Below, one piece after another: positions 49,472 through 59,400 of a stretch of DNA of 64,000 nucleotides. The first letter of the stretch is position 1, and each line of letters begins with the position of its first letter. A program made the translations under genes and the position numbers. The notes under the pieces were generated by a model. It searched no databases, was not told the DNA's origin, and saw nothing but the letters and a program-made list of their open reading frames with translations. The DNA comes from Collinsella sp. (GTDB lineage Bacteria > Actinomycetota > Coriobacteriia > Coriobacteriales > Coriobacteriaceae). The stretch covers positions 77,119-141,118 of the forward strand of contig JAGZQO010000002.1 in the NCBI GenBank assembly GCA_018382125.1. Reading direction: 5' to 3'.

Positions 49472-50347
49472 GTGTCGTGGGTCGCAGCAGCATTTGTGTC
49501 GGCTTTCTTTGCCGGCATCACATCTATCCTGGCCAAATGCGGCATCAAGCAGACCGACTCCGATGTCGCGACGGCCATTCGCACCTGCGTGGTGCTCGTT
49601 TTCGCCTGGGCAATGGCGGGCATTTCTGGATCCATTGGAACCATTGGCAGCATCGAATCCAGATCCTGGCTCTTTCTCGTCCTCTCGGGACTCGCCACCG
49701 GTGCTTCGTGGATCTGTTACTTTAAGGCGTTGGGCATCGGAGACGTCAATAAGGTCGTACCAGTCGACAAGATGAGCACCGTACTCGCTGCACTGATCGC
49801 CATCGTGCTTTTTGGCGAGACGAGCAACCTTGCGGTTAAGCTCGTGGGAACCGCTGTCATCACCCTCGGCACATTTTTAATGATCGAGAAGAAGCAGTCC
49901 GCCGGACCCGAGCAGCAGCAAGACCGGACCTGGCTCGCTTACGCCCTCGGTGCCGCCGCGTTCGCGGCGCTCACGTCCATCCTTGCCAAGGTTGGCATCG
50001 AAGGCGTCGAGTCCAACCTGGCCACGGCAATCCGCACCTGCGTGGTACTGGTTATGGCATGGGCAATCGTGGCAGCTAAAGGCAAGATGGGCCAAGCCGT
50101 GCACGTAGACCGCTACGAGCTCGTATTTCTCGCGGCATCGGGCATCGCGACCGGAGCATCGTGGCTGCTCTATTACTATGCCATCGCCGCAGGCCAGGTG
50201 AGCGTCGTGGTGCAGATCGACAAACTATCGATTGTCGTATCGGTACTATTTGCGCGCTTGGCATTCAACGAAAAGGTCTCGCGGCGCAGCGCCATCGGTC
50301 TCGCCCTCATCGTACTGGGCACTGCGGCGCTCGCGGTTTGGAAGTAG
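49472..50347 (+). CDS. EamA transporter made of two nearly identical repeats
   Basis: 291 residues; GTG start with GGGGAGG about ten bases upstream. The two halves are unusually alike: ATAIRTCVVLVFAWAM in the first repeat and ATAIRTCVVLVMAWAI in the second, each preceded by TSILAK-GI. This fits a fusion of two 140-residue single-EamA units of the COG2510 kind, rather than the more diverged repeats of ordinary 300-residue DMT proteins. Substrate unknown. The next gene is convergent, 15 bases on. Confidence 0.82.
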   Translation: MSWVAAAFVSAFFAGITSILAKCGIKQTDSDVATAIRTCVVLVFAWAMAGISGSIGTIGSIESRSWLFLVLSGLATGASWICYFKALGIGDVNKVVPVDKMSTVLAALIAIVLFGETSNLAVKLVGTAVITLGTFLMIEKKQSAGPEQQQDRTWLAYALGAAAFAALTSILAKVGIEGVESNLATAIRTCVVLVMAWAIVAAKGKMGQAVHVDRYELVFLAASGIATGASWLLYYYAIAAGQVSVVVQIDKLSIVVSVLFARLAFNEKVSRRSAIGLALIVLGTAALAVWK

Positions 50348-50362
50348 CGCGGCCAGCAGCCG

Positions 50363-51154
50363 CTACATCCTCACACCTGGCTTGGGATGCCTGTACTGAC
50401 CGTGGGATGCCGTGCGCTTACCGTGCGAGATGGCAAATTTGGGACAACGGTGCAGGCAACGAAGGCAGGCTGCGCACTCCGGCTTTGTCCAGACGGGAAG
50501 GCCGTCGCGCATCTCAATCGCCGCCATGGGGCAGCGCTTGGTACACAGGCCGCAGCCGATGCAGCGATCGGCATCGACGGCAAACTTGCTCGTCTGTTGC
50601 ATGCGCGGCAGCCCAATTGCGTGATACGCGCACGATGCAAACAGAGGCACGCGATGGCGCATCATGTTACCCGTGCGGCGTGCCCGCACCGCCTCGATCA
50701 CGGCATCAATCTGCGCCTCGGCAGCTCTATTGATACCCTCAACCTTTTGAGGGTCAGACAGGTCGAAAACAGGCGTCCAGGTATCGGGCATCTTGACGCT
50801 CATCGCCGCATCCAACTCGAGCCCACGCTCGTGCAGCAGGTCGCGGGCAAACTTGGCAGATTGGCCGGTCGTCGAACCATATGTCGAGACATAGAACGTA
50901 TAGGGGCGCTCGCCGCCCTTTGTGCCGGCAGCAACCGATAGGTCGACAGTCTTCAAAAACTCGATCATTGGCGTCGGCAAGCCCCAGGCGTATACCGGGG
51001 CGACAAACCCCAGCCGACAGGGGCCTTCCATCACAGCAAGGTGAAGGATCTCGGCATCAAAGCGCTCAATCGACATAACTTTGTCGCTTGTCGCCGCTGC
51101 AATGCGACGCGCCACATGCTCGCTGTTCCCTGTCGCGCTAAAGTACAGGATCAT
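50363..51154 (-). CDS. EFR1-type flavodoxin-ferredoxin fusion
   Basis: 263 residues from ATG 51154 (AGGGG upstream); the longer frame lacks support. The first 150 residues are flavodoxin-like, with the FMN loop FSATGNSEHVA; the C-terminal 70 carry CIGCGLCTKRCP and CAACLRCLHRCP, each suited to one [4Fe-4S] cluster. EFR1-family proteins serve as electron carriers in anaerobes. Partner enzyme unknown. It starts 35 bases after the stop of the CLC gene on the same strand. Confidence 0.87.
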   Translation of the reverse strand: MILYFSATGNSEHVARRIAAATSDKVMSIERFDAEILHLAVMEGPCRLGFVAPVYAWGLPTPMIEFLKTVDLSVAAGTKGGERPYTFYVSTYGSTTGQSAKFARDLLHERGLELDAAMSVKMPDTWTPVFDLSDPQKVEGINRAAEAQIDAVIEAVRARRTGNMMRHRVPLFASCAYHAIGLPRMQQTSKFAVDADRCIGCGLCTKRCPMAAIEMRDGLPVWTKPECAACLRCLHRCPKFAISHGKRTASHGQYRHPKPGVRM

Positions 51155-51189
51155 CTCGTACCCCTGGAATTGACTCGTGAAAAACCGCG

Positions 51190-52494
51190 CTACTTGCGCA
51201 GCGGCTTGGGCAGCGGAATGCCGGCGGCGATAACGGCAGCGATGATCATGCAGACGATACCCTTGAGTGGGAAGCACATGAGCAGCAGGCCCACGACCAT
51301 GACCGGCTGGCGCATGACCGCACCCATCGTCGATGCCGTGCAGACGGCGACGCAAAAGACCGGATCTGCGCCGGTGAGGATGGCAAGGCCGTAGCCCAGG
51401 CTCACACCCGAGAAGATAACCGGGAAGAAGTGGCCGCCACGCCAACCAAGGTTGATGAGGGCGGGCGTCAGCATGGCCTTAACAAGACCGGTCGCGATAA
51501 GCACGCCAGCGGGAATGGTCAGGTAGGTTTCCATGAGCACGTCGGCCTGGGTCTCGCCGGCAAACATGGTGTAGGGCAGGACCGTGCCGCAGATGGCGAG
51601 CGCCAGACCGGCCAGCATGGCTTTGACGACAGGGCGCGCCCCTATTGCATGGGCAAGCGCTTCGCTCGCATGCTCAGAGACAAAGAACAGCCAACCGCAT
51701 ACGGTGCCGACCAGCGCCAGCGGAATGAGCCAAACAAGTTCCAGGTTGCCTACCTCGGCAGCCTCGAACCTGGGCATGCCCATGCCACCGCCCACAAGCT
51801 GGCCAAGCAGCAGGTAGGTGCCCAGACCGCCGGCAATCGCAATGCCGTAGACCACCATCTTTTGCGCCTTGGGCAGCTTGATGGTGATCTCGCCGGACAT
51901 GGACTCATCGTCGGCGTCTTCGCCCTGGCCGTCAGTACTTCCGGCAAGCGGCGCCACAAAGCCAAAGACGGGCGCGGTAAAGAGTGCCGTCAGGGCAGCC
52001 TGGGTGCCCAGCAGCGTGAGCTCCCTAAACTCGGCGCCAAAGCGACGCATGCGATCGCCGACCCAGCTGCACAGACCCGCGATGACGCCGGTCAGGCCGG
52101 CCTCCGGTCCAATGCTGCCGCCAAACAGCAGCGGCAGCAATGCCGCGAGCGAAAGCTTGCCCAGATTGTCGTACGGGTAGCGTCCATCGCGCTTTACCTT
52201 GGCCATCACCTGGTTGAGGTCATCGGTCTTGGTGCCCGTCGTCTTTTCGTACAGACCGATCAGCAGGCCGCCCAGCAGGCAGACGAAAAACGGGTATGGC
52301 AGAAAGCCAAACGGGCCGCTGGCAAGCTCGGGCGAAGCGACGCCCAGCGCGTGTGGAATCTCGGTCCATAGATAGTCGATGCCGTGCTCCATCGCAAAGA
52401 AGAACAGCCAGACTGCGGCACCTGCGAACGCACCGGTCACGGCAACGCTAACTAAAAACAGCGCGCGGTTTGTGGGTTTGGCAAGGTTATCCAT
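51190..52494 (-). CDS. CLC-family chloride channel or transporter
   Basis: 434 residues, about ten hydrophobic segments. The motif GGSIGPEAGLTG contains the gating glutamate, and GWRGGHFFPVIF is the GGxFxP signature. There is no C-terminal CBS domain. The sequence resembles the YfeO group more than ClcA. It moves chloride, fluoride or another anion across the membrane. It precedes the flavodoxin-ferredoxin gene by 35 bases, so they may be cotranscribed, without clear functional link. Confidence 0.85.
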   Translation of the reverse strand: MDNLAKPTNRALFLVSVAVTGAFAGAAVWLFFFAMEHGIDYLWTEIPHALGVASPELASGPFGFLPYPFFVCLLGGLLIGLYEKTTGTKTDDLNQVMAKVKRDGRYPYDNLGKLSLAALLPLLFGGSIGPEAGLTGVIAGLCSWVGDRMRRFGAEFRELTLLGTQAALTALFTAPVFGFVAPLAGSTDGQGEDADDESMSGEITIKLPKAQKMVVYGIAIAGGLGTYLLLGQLVGGGMGMPRFEAAEVGNLELVWLIPLALVGTVCGWLFFVSEHASEALAHAIGARPVVKAMLAGLALAICGTVLPYTMFAGETQADVLMETYLTIPAGVLIATGLVKAMLTPALINLGWRGGHFFPVIFSGVSLGYGLAILTGADPVFCVAVCTASTMGAVMRQPVMVVGLLLMCFPLKGIVCMIIAAVIAAGIPLPKPLRK

Positions 52495-52619
52495 CGGGTC
52501 CTCCCGCGGTCAAAGTCGACATAGATACGTTTTATTGTAGAGCGAGTGTGGCCCAGACAAGCCAACCGTCTGCGCCGCAAACGGCACCATTGGGAGCCAT
52601 AGTGGGGCAGGCTCAAGGC

Positions 52620-53153
52620 TTATCCGTTGATAATCGAGGCAATCTCGCGCAAATCGTCGGCAAAGTAGATGCCGTGCTGGCGCTTCAGGCTCGAATGCCC
52701 CTTATCAATCATGTGCCCGAGCAGCGCCTTGAGGTCGTTGTAGTAACCGTTCAGGTTGTACAAAATGCACGGCGCATCGAGATGCCCCAACGACACCGCG
52801 GACATGACCTCGGCAATCTCCTCGAGCGTACCCGTCCCGCCGGGAAAGGCAATGAAGGCATCACCAAGCTCGATCATCTTGGCTTTACGCTCGGCCATAT
52901 CGCTCGTCACGATGAGATCGTCGATTCCGTCGTGCTGAAACTCGGCCTCGATAAAAAAGCTCGGCTCCACGCCCGTCACATGTCCGCCAGCATCGAGCAC
53001 GCTATCGGCGAGCGCGCCCATCAGGCCCGATTTGGACCCGCCGTACACCAACGCGTGGCCGTTGGTGCCAATCCAGTTGCCCAGCTCCTGTACCGCAGGT
53101 AGAAACGCCGGGTCACTACCGACGCTGGCACCCAGATACACGGTGATATTCAT
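52620..53153 (-). CDS. LOG-family Rossmann protein
   Basis: 177 residues from ATG 53153 (GAGGGGG upstream). Motifs are YGGSKSGLMGALAD, ERKAKMIELGDAFIAFPGGTGTLEE and the latter's PGGxGTxxE, which define the LOG (TIGR00730) group. Family enzymes release free base from nucleoside 5'-monophosphates; in bacteria the physiological role is uncertain. It follows the K+ channel gene on the same strand with 35 bases between. Confidence 0.88.
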   Translation of the reverse strand: MNITVYLGASVGSDPAFLPAVQELGNWIGTNGHALVYGGSKSGLMGALADSVLDAGGHVTGVEPSFFIEAEFQHDGIDDLIVTSDMAERKAKMIELGDAFIAFPGGTGTLEEIAEVMSAVSLGHLDAPCILYNLNGYYNDLKALLGHMIDKGHSSLKRQHGIYFADDLREIASIING

Positions 53154-53188
53154 TTCAGTCCCCCTCATCGTGACGCGCGGCGCCCGTT

Positions 53189-53614
53189 CTAGCGTTGGCG
53201 GCGGCGATATTCGCGCACGCGGCGCGACAGATCGGCGAGCTCGTCACGATCGAGCTCTTCCAAATGCTCAAGATCGTCCATAAAGCGCGCCATGGTGTCC
53301 TTTTGGCGCAGCTTGATGAGCGTATTGCAGTAGTTCACCGCCACGCCCGTAAGCATGGCGATATAGAAGATACTGATGACGCTTAGGATGACGGTAATGC
53401 CGCGGGCAACCGGCGTTTCTGCCGGGATATCGCCAAAGCCGATCGTCGAGACCGTCTCAAAGCTAAACCAGAGACCATCACCAAAGGTGAGGGTCGTAGG
53501 CTCGGACAGCCAGACAGCCGTCGAGCACAGCAGGTAAAAGATAAGAAACAGGCCCGTAATGCGTGCAAAGCCAGCCTGTCGCAGCACATCGGCAAGCGTC
53601 CTCAACCTGTTCAT
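53189..53614 (-). CDS. Two-helix potassium channel
   Basis: 141 residues from ATG 53614 (AAAGGG upstream). Two hydrophobic segments flank the pore loop with selectivity filter TIGFGD, followed by a charged coiled C-terminal region (MARFMDDLEHLEELDRDELADLSRRVREYRRR). It has the KcsA-like minimal topology without RCK or voltage sensor. It is immediately upstream of the LOG gene. Confidence 0.85.
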   Translation of the reverse strand: MNRLRTLADVLRQAGFARITGLFLIFYLLCSTAVWLSEPTTLTFGDGLWFSFETVSTIGFGDIPAETPVARGITVILSVISIFYIAMLTGVAVNYCNTLIKLRQKDTMARFMDDLEHLEELDRDELADLSRRVREYRRRQR

Positions 53615-53666
53615 CGCGACCCTTTCCACGGACAACCAATCACGTTCGCTCGGTATTGTCCCACAA

Positions 53667-53724
53667 CCGGCAGTTAGGGACGTTCCTTTTGTGCCGGCAG
53701 AAAGGGACTGTCCCCAACTGCCGG
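53667..53724. repeat. 58-base REP-like palindrome
   Basis: CCGGCAGTTAGGGAC and GTCCCCAACTGCCGG match at 14 of 15 positions, with an inner GTTCCTTT/AAAGGGAC stem. It carries the GGGAC/GTCCC core and lies upstream of the divergent K+ channel and sensor kinase genes. Confidence 0.8.
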
Positions 53725-53811
53725 GCGGGATCGTTTAGCGATGCAGCTGCCGACTGGGCAGGCTGAGCTGGTATCCTTATGCGGTAATGTCTCGATTCGT
53801 TAGGATTGCAT

Positions 53812-56616
53812 GTGAGAGCTTCCGCTGTCCTTCGTTCAGTTATATATCGCACCCTGGCCGTCGCGCTTGCCGCGCTTGCCGTGCTGAATTCCATCGCGCC
53901 TGTCCAGGCTTTTGCCGATGACTCTAGTCAGCAGGTCAAAACGGTCCGCGTTGGTTGGCTCGTCAACAACGAGGGCTTCCAGGACGGCACCCCCGGCGAG
54001 CGTCTCTCGGGATGGGGTTACGAGTACCTCCAGACCCTCTCGTACTACACACCCGGCTGGCAGTACGAATACGTCTCCGGCACCTTCACCGAGCTTATGG
54101 AGAAGCTCGAAGCCGGCGAGATTGACCTCATGCCAAACATCTCCTACTCCGAAGAACGCGCCCAAAAACTGCTCTTCTCATCGAACCCCGAGGGCACCGA
54201 GCGCTACTACATCTATGCCAGGCCCGAGCGCGACGATCTGGCCAAGGGTGACCCCCGAGCGCTCCAAGGCCTTACCATCGGCTGCAACCCCGGCGTTATG
54301 CAAACCTTCGTTGGCCAGCAATGGCTCGCCAACGAAGGAATCGCCTGCACATACAAGGAGTATGACGGAAACTCCGTTCTCTTTGATGCGCTGGCAAACG
54401 GCGAGGTCGATGCCGTCATCATGAACGACACGACCTCGTCGCCCAGTGCCTCCCCCATGTTCTACATTGGGTCGAGCGACTACTATTTTGCCGTCCCCAA
54501 AAGCCGCCCCGACCTGATGGACGACATCAATGCCGCCATGACAGCAATCGCCCGCGTCAACCCACGCTATAACGACGAAGTCAAATCTCACTACTCGGCC
54601 CAAAACAGCGGTTCATCATCGCTCAACGGCCCCGAATGTTCCTGGCTCAAAGCAAACAACAACACCATCACGCTCGGCTACATTACGGGCAAACTCCCCT
54701 ACTGCAACGAAGACGAAGACGGCAAAATGGAAGGCTCGCTCGCATCGCTTGCGACGACGCTACACGATAAATTTGGCATTACGGTCAAAACCGTCGCCTT
54801 TGATAGCTACAAGATGATGTCAAAGGCCCTGTCAGAGGGAAGCATAGACGTTGCGCTGCCGGCATACCGAGATTACTGGTTTGCCGAGCAATCAGGCGTT
54901 GTGCAGTCGGTATCGTTGGGGACCATGTCCCTCACCGCCATCCACACCGGCAGTAACCTGAAAAAAGACCTTCAGAACATCGCCTGTACCAAATCATCGT
55001 TTGTCAACCGAAATGCACTTGAAAGTCTATTCCCCACAGCGACCGTAACCGAATACCAATCCGACGATGAAGCGTTCGACGCCCTCAGGAAGGGAACGGC
55101 GCGCTGCATCGTCGCTCCCAGTTCACGCGTAAAAACCATCGGTGACCGTTATGATCTCGAGGACTGCGAGACGGTCGAGCTCCCTGACACCTGTGACCTC
55201 GCGTGCTTGATGTCGCGCGGCAAGCCCGAACTGCTGGGAATCATCAACAAGGGCATCATCAATGCCGGAGAATCGCTCTCCGCAAGTAATTACTCCTCCA
55301 CGTCGTACACGGCCCAGGAATCCAACACGCTTCAATTCCTTTATCGCAACCGCACCGCCATTGCAGCTACCCTCATCGGTATGTTGTCGGTCGGCATCGT
55401 CCTGCTCATCTGGGCGCTCGTGCGCGCTCGAACCGAGCGCAAAAAAGCCGATGCTGCCAACGCCGCTAAGACGGCATTCCTCACGCGCATGAGCCACGAC
55501 ATCCGTACGCCGCTCAACGGTATCCTGGGCCTTATCGAAATTGAAGAATTGAAGGAAGGCGATATGCAAGTCGCCCGCGAGAGCCGTGCCAAGGCGCGCG
55601 TTGCCGCCAATCACCTGCTCTCGCTGATCAACGACATCCTCGAGATGGGAAAAATCGAAGACCGCAAGCTAACACTGGAACATGCGCCTTTTAACCTCAA
55701 AGAGCTTTGTGATGATACGCTGGTGCTGTGCAAGCTCCGCGCGTCCAGTAACGGCATCACAATGCAGGACAATAGTCTGCCGTACGCCACGGGGCCATAC
55801 GTAATCGGCAGTCCCACCCATATCCGACAGGTCATGATCAACCTGTTAGACAACAGCATTAAGTACAACAAGCACGGCGGCTCCGTCACCTTTAGTTCAC
55901 AGACCAAGCCACTCGATAACGGGCGCGCGCTCTTTTGCTTTAGCGTTTCGGATACCGGCATTGGCATGGCTCCCGAGTTTTTAAAGCATATCTATGAGCC
56001 GTTTGCCCAAGAAGGTGACGATGCGCGCAGCAAGTTCCAAGGAACCGGCATGGGCATGCCAATCGTCAAGTCGCTTATTGAACTGATGGGCGGCACCATC
56101 GAAGTCACCAGCGAACTCCATGTGGGCACCACGTTCTACGTGGAAATTCCGCTCGATATCGACAAGAACCCCCGGGCGCGGGCGAATACGGTCGAGAGGG
56201 CGCTCGACTGCTCGCTCGCCGACATGAACGTACTGCTCGCCGAAGACAACGAATTGAATGCCGAGATTGCCCAGGCGCTGCTAGAATCCGAGGGCGTCGT
56301 GGTCACCCGCGCCGCCAACGGCAACGAAGTCGTCGATCTGTACCTATCGCATCCCGCCGGCAGCTTCGATGCGATCCTGATGGACATTATGATGCCGGAC
56401 ATGGACGGTTACGAGGCAACCCGCGCGATTCGCCTGAGCGAGAAGGTCGATGCAGCCGATATCCCCATCATCGCGCTCACCGCCAATGCCTTTGCCGAGG
56501 ACGCCAAGGCGGCACACGACGCCGGCATGAACGCCCATCTATCCAAACCGCTCGACTTTAACAAGCTCAAAAACATACTCGCCCGCATCAAGAAAAACGG
56601 ATCCGTTTCGCTATAG
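53812..56616 (+). CDS. Sensor kinase with two built-in solute-binding domains and receiver
   Basis: 934 residues. GTG 53812 is favoured, with AGGA seven bases upstream; a TTG lies six bases earlier. A signal peptide (about 1-36) precedes two periplasm-type SBP_bac_3 domains, about 42-265 (RVGWLVNNEGF...) and 285-515 (TLGYITGKLPYCNE...). One membrane segment follows at about 527-548. Then come HisKA with the phosphorylatable His in FLTRMSHDIRTPLNGI, HATPase_c with DNSIKYN, DTGIGM and GTGMGMP, and a receiver with LLAEDNELNAEIA and LMDIMMPDMDG. This is the BvgS/EvgS-type layout; no HPt domain or response regulator with DNA-binding domain is adjacent. It would sense small extracellular molecules such as amino acids. 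Confidence 0.88.
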   Translation: MRASAVLRSVIYRTLAVALAALAVLNSIAPVQAFADDSSQQVKTVRVGWLVNNEGFQDGTPGERLSGWGYEYLQTLSYYTPGWQYEYVSGTFTELMEKLEAGEIDLMPNISYSEERAQKLLFSSNPEGTERYYIYARPERDDLAKGDPRALQGLTIGCNPGVMQTFVGQQWLANEGIACTYKEYDGNSVLFDALANGEVDAVIMNDTTSSPSASPMFYIGSSDYYFAVPKSRPDLMDDINAAMTAIARVNPRYNDEVKSHYSAQNSGSSSLNGPECSWLKANNNTITLGYITGKLPYCNEDEDGKMEGSLASLATTLHDKFGITVKTVAFDSYKMMSKALSEGSIDVALPAYRDYWFAEQSGVVQSVSLGTMSLTAIHTGSNLKKDLQNIACTKSSFVNRNALESLFPTATVTEYQSDDEAFDALRKGTARCIVAPSSRVKTIGDRYDLEDCETVELPDTCDLACLMSRGKPELLGIINKGIINAGESLSASNYSSTSYTAQESNTLQFLYRNRTAIAATLIGMLSVGIVLLIWALVRARTERKKADAANAAKTAFLTRMSHDIRTPLNGILGLIEIEELKEGDMQVARESRAKARVAANHLLSLINDILEMGKIEDRKLTLEHAPFNLKELCDDTLVLCKLRASSNGITMQDNSLPYATGPYVIGSPTHIRQVMINLLDNSIKYNKHGGSVTFSSQTKPLDNGRALFCFSVSDTGIGMAPEFLKHIYEPFAQEGDDARSKFQGTGMGMPIVKSLIELMGGTIEVTSELHVGTTFYVEIPLDIDKNPRARANTVERALDCSLADMNVLLAEDNELNAEIAQALLESEGVVVTRAANGNEVVDLYLSHPAGSFDAILMDIMMPDMDGYEATRAIRLSEKVDAADIPIIALTANAFAEDAKAAHDAGMNAHLSKPLDFNKLKNILARIKKNGSVSL

Positions 56617-56658
56617 TTTGTGCTCAACCACCACGCACGACCAGAAAGGAAGCCAACG

Positions 56659-57138
56659 ATGTTTAGACCCTTACGTCGAAAGAAACGCGCCATCACTGAC
56701 GAGGAAGCGCGCGAACTGCTCGCTACCTGCAAGCGCGGCGTCTTTGCCGTCAACGGCGACGATGGCTACCCGTACGCCATTCCCGTCAACTACTTCTTTG
56801 ACGCCGAGCACGACAAGATCTATTTCCATGGCGCCAAAGCCGGCCACAAGGTCGACGCACTCAAGCGCGATGACAAGGTCTGCTTTACCGTATATGGCAA
56901 CGAGTGGTACCAGGACGGTGACTGGGCTCCCTACGTTATGAGCACCGTCGTCTTTGGCCGTTGTCGCCTGGCGAATGACACCCCCGCGTTTATCGAGGAC
57001 AAAGTCCGCCAGCTCGCCCTTAAGTACTACCCTTCTGCCGAAGAAGTCGAAGAGGAAATCGCCAAGGACATCAAGGGCGTCCAGCTCTACGAGATTTCGA
57101 TTGAGCATCTCTGCGGCAAGCAGATTCAGGAAAAGTAA
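56659..57138 (+). CDS. Pyridoxamine 5'-phosphate oxidase-family flavoprotein
   Basis: 159 residues from ATG 56659 (AAAGGAAG upstream). The split-barrel fold is shown by RGVFAVNGDDGYPYAIPVNYFFD, IYFHGAKAGHKVDALKRDDKVCFTVYG and MSTVVFGRCRL. Members bind FMN, heme or F420; many are NimA-like nitroimidazole reductases, which is a possible but unproved role. It begins 42 bases after the sensor kinase gene and may share its transcript. Confidence 0.85.
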   Translation: MFRPLRRKKRAITDEEARELLATCKRGVFAVNGDDGYPYAIPVNYFFDAEHDKIYFHGAKAGHKVDALKRDDKVCFTVYGNEWYQDGDWAPYVMSTVVFGRCRLANDTPAFIEDKVRQLALKYYPSAEEVEEEIAKDIKGVQLYEISIEHLCGKQIQEK

Positions 57139-57165
57139 GCCCCTCAGCAGGCCTCATCAATAACA

Positions 57166-57205
57166 ATATGGCCTGGTTCCAACCCACCTTGGAACCAGGC
57201 CATAT
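57166..57205. terminator. Perfect 17-bp hairpin between convergent genes
   Basis: ATATGGCCTGGTTCCAA and its exact complement surround CCCACC. It lies between the flavoprotein and the minus-strand sensor kinase, three bases before the latter's stop codon, and can act on both strands. Confidence 0.8.
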
Positions 57206-57207
57206 GC

Positions 57208-59400
57208 TTATAGAGCGTCGGCGGCTATGTGCGCAAGCGCCTCAATGAGCTCCTGCGAGCTCACGGGTTTACTCAGGTGCGCGTTCATGCCCGCCTCACG
57301 CGAAAGCCTGCGGTCGTCGGCAAAGGCGTTGGCGCTCACGGCGATAATCGGCGTGGTCGCGGCATCCTCGCGATCGAGTGCTCGAATCTGACGTGTGGCC
57401 TCAAGGCCATCGATGCCCGGCATCATGATGTCCATCAACACCACGTCGTACTCGTGCGGCACGCTCGCGGCAAACATCTCGACGGCAGACTCACCATCCC
57501 TAGCGTGTGTCACGACGGCACCGGCACGGCTGAGCGTAAACTGCGCGATCTCGGCATTCAGATCGTTATCCTCTACGAGCAAAACGCGCAAGCCCTGGAG
57601 TGCATCGCCGTCTCCCGCGTCCACGCGAACTGCCTGAGGAATCTCGGAGCGTTTGCATTTCTCGAACGGCAGGCGGATGGTAAACGTCGTCCCCTGCCCC
57701 AAGACGCTCGTAAAACTCATGGTTCCGCCCATAAGCTCGACCAGCTGTTTTGCGATAGGCGCGCCCAGGCCAGTTCCCGACGAAGCGCCTTCCACCTGCT
57801 GCTCCTCGCGGCAAAACGGCTCGTAGAGGTGCTTTTGGAACTCCTCGCTCATGCCAATACCGTTGTCGGCGATCGTGTATTCATAGACGGGGACGCCATC
57901 CGCTGGCTCCACCTCGCGGCACACCAGGCGGACATAGCCGCCCTGGCGGTTGTACTTGACGGCATTGCCGGCAATATTGAGCAACAAACGCTTGAGGTGC
58001 GTCACGCTCACCCGCGCATAGGGATGATTAAGCGTCTGCTGGTCGGAGATAATTGTCACCAGACGCTCCTCGGCCTGGCGCTCCAGAATATCGCGCACTT
58101 CACAGTTGAGGGCCACCAAATTTATGGGCACGAGGTTCAGGTCGACCTGCCCGCTCTCCAGGCGACTCATATCGAGCGCCTCGTTGGCAAGGTCGAGCAG
58201 CAGTCCCGATGCCGTCCAGATTTTTGAGCGGCACTCAGTCTGCTTTTGCAGATCGTCCGCATTGGCATCGCCAACCTCGACCATGCCGCGAATGCCGTTG
58301 ATGGGCGTGCGCAGATCGTGGCTCATGCGACGTAGAAACTCCGTCTTTGCCGAGTTGGCAGACGAGGCCTCACGCGCTGCCTTAGCCAGCCTGTCACCAT
58401 AGTCGCGCTCCTGCTGCAGCAAGTCCGTCAAACGTCGACGATCAGCGCGGCGGCGCGCCATCACAACAACGGCTATAACACCGCCGTAGAGCACCAGCAC
58501 GCCGGCAGCAACAGCCGCGACGACCTCAAAGTAGCGCCGCGCCGAGGCATAGGTGTACACGTAGAACCCGCGCGCTTTTCCAAATGTGCCCAAATACCAC
58601 TCGCCGTTGGCGTTGACCAGTCGGACTTTGCCGGGCAGGCATCGACCCTTAATACCGTCGACAATAAAGACATCCGTTGCAGGCAGATCGAATACGCCCA
58701 ATATGGTGGGTTCAACGACATTGGTCGCAACGACCTTGCCATCGCTTTCGATCACGATATTGCCACTGTCGATGGTCTCATAACCACCGAGCAGGCTCTG
58801 CAGTTTGAGCGTATTGCTTGCAACTGCCTTCGCGCTCTGATGCCTTACCGCAACAACGATGCCCTCGTCATCCCGCCGGGTTACGCAGCCAATGTCTGCG
58901 ACCGAATCATCCGCAAGCGTGATGCGGGCGGTATAGGACTTAAGCGGATGGGCTGCCACCTCCAGCACGGGTGCTTCCTTGAGATACGTAGCGAGCGACT
59001 CGTAGCCCACGCCATCCGTCGAGGACTCGGACACCAAATTGCCCGATGCGTCCGTCACGATCAGTGCGCTCACGTTGAACTGGTCGGCATATTGCTCCAG
59101 CATGGCGTTATCCACCGAACCGTCGCGCTCCATATCGCGCGCTGTCTCTCCGGCGATCTCCATAACGCGAATCAGGTTTTTGGTCGTATAGGCGCTATTG
59201 AATGCATCGTAGGAAAGGCTCTGCGTCGCTACGTAATCGACAACGTCGGCAAAGCGCTGCTCGGCCTGAGCTGTCGTGTAGCCGTAGCTCATCATACCGG
59301 CAACAACCGAGAGCGCTATCCCCAGCAGGGCGACAAGGAACCATGCCCCTGCCGAACGATTGCCCCGCTTCTCTACGGCGTGGTCGGGTGCACCGATCAT
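57208..59400 (-). CDS. Hybrid sensor histidine kinase with receiver domain
   Basis: 730 residues. Membrane segments at about 18-40 and 295-317 enclose an extracellular dCache-like sensor domain. HisKA follows with the His in FLRRMSHDLRTPINGIRG, then HATPase_c with AGNAVKYN, DNGIGM and GTGLGAP, and a C-terminal receiver with LLVEDNDLNAEIAQ and LMDIMMPGIDG. The kinase and receiver halves resemble those of the sensor at 53812. The gene overlaps the solute-binding lipoprotein gene by four bases, so the sensor probably reads that protein's ligand occupancy. No output regulator is encoded nearby. Confidence 0.88.
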   Translation of the reverse strand: MIGAPDHAVEKRGNRSAGAWFLVALLGIALSVVAGMMSYGYTTAQAEQRFADVVDYVATQSLSYDAFNSAYTTKNLIRVMEIAGETARDMERDGSVDNAMLEQYADQFNVSALIVTDASGNLVSESSTDGVGYESLATYLKEAPVLEVAAHPLKSYTARITLADDSVADIGCVTRRDDEGIVVAVRHQSAKAVASNTLKLQSLLGGYETIDSGNIVIESDGKVVATNVVEPTILGVFDLPATDVFIVDGIKGRCLPGKVRLVNANGEWYLGTFGKARGFYVYTYASARRYFEVVAAVAAGVLVLYGGVIAVVVMARRRADRRRLTDLLQQERDYGDRLAKAAREASSANSAKTEFLRRMSHDLRTPINGIRGMVEVGDANADDLQKQTECRSKIWTASGLLLDLANEALDMSRLESGQVDLNLVPINLVALNCEVRDILERQAEERLVTIISDQQTLNHPYARVSVTHLKRLLLNIAGNAVKYNRQGGYVRLVCREVEPADGVPVYEYTIADNGIGMSEEFQKHLYEPFCREEQQVEGASSGTGLGAPIAKQLVELMGGTMSFTSVLGQGTTFTIRLPFEKCKRSEIPQAVRVDAGDGDALQGLRVLLVEDNDLNAEIAQFTLSRAGAVVTHARDGESAVEMFAASVPHEYDVVLMDIMMPGIDGLEATRQIRALDREDAATTPIIAVSANAFADDRRLSREAGMNAHLSKPVSSQELIEALAHIAADAL

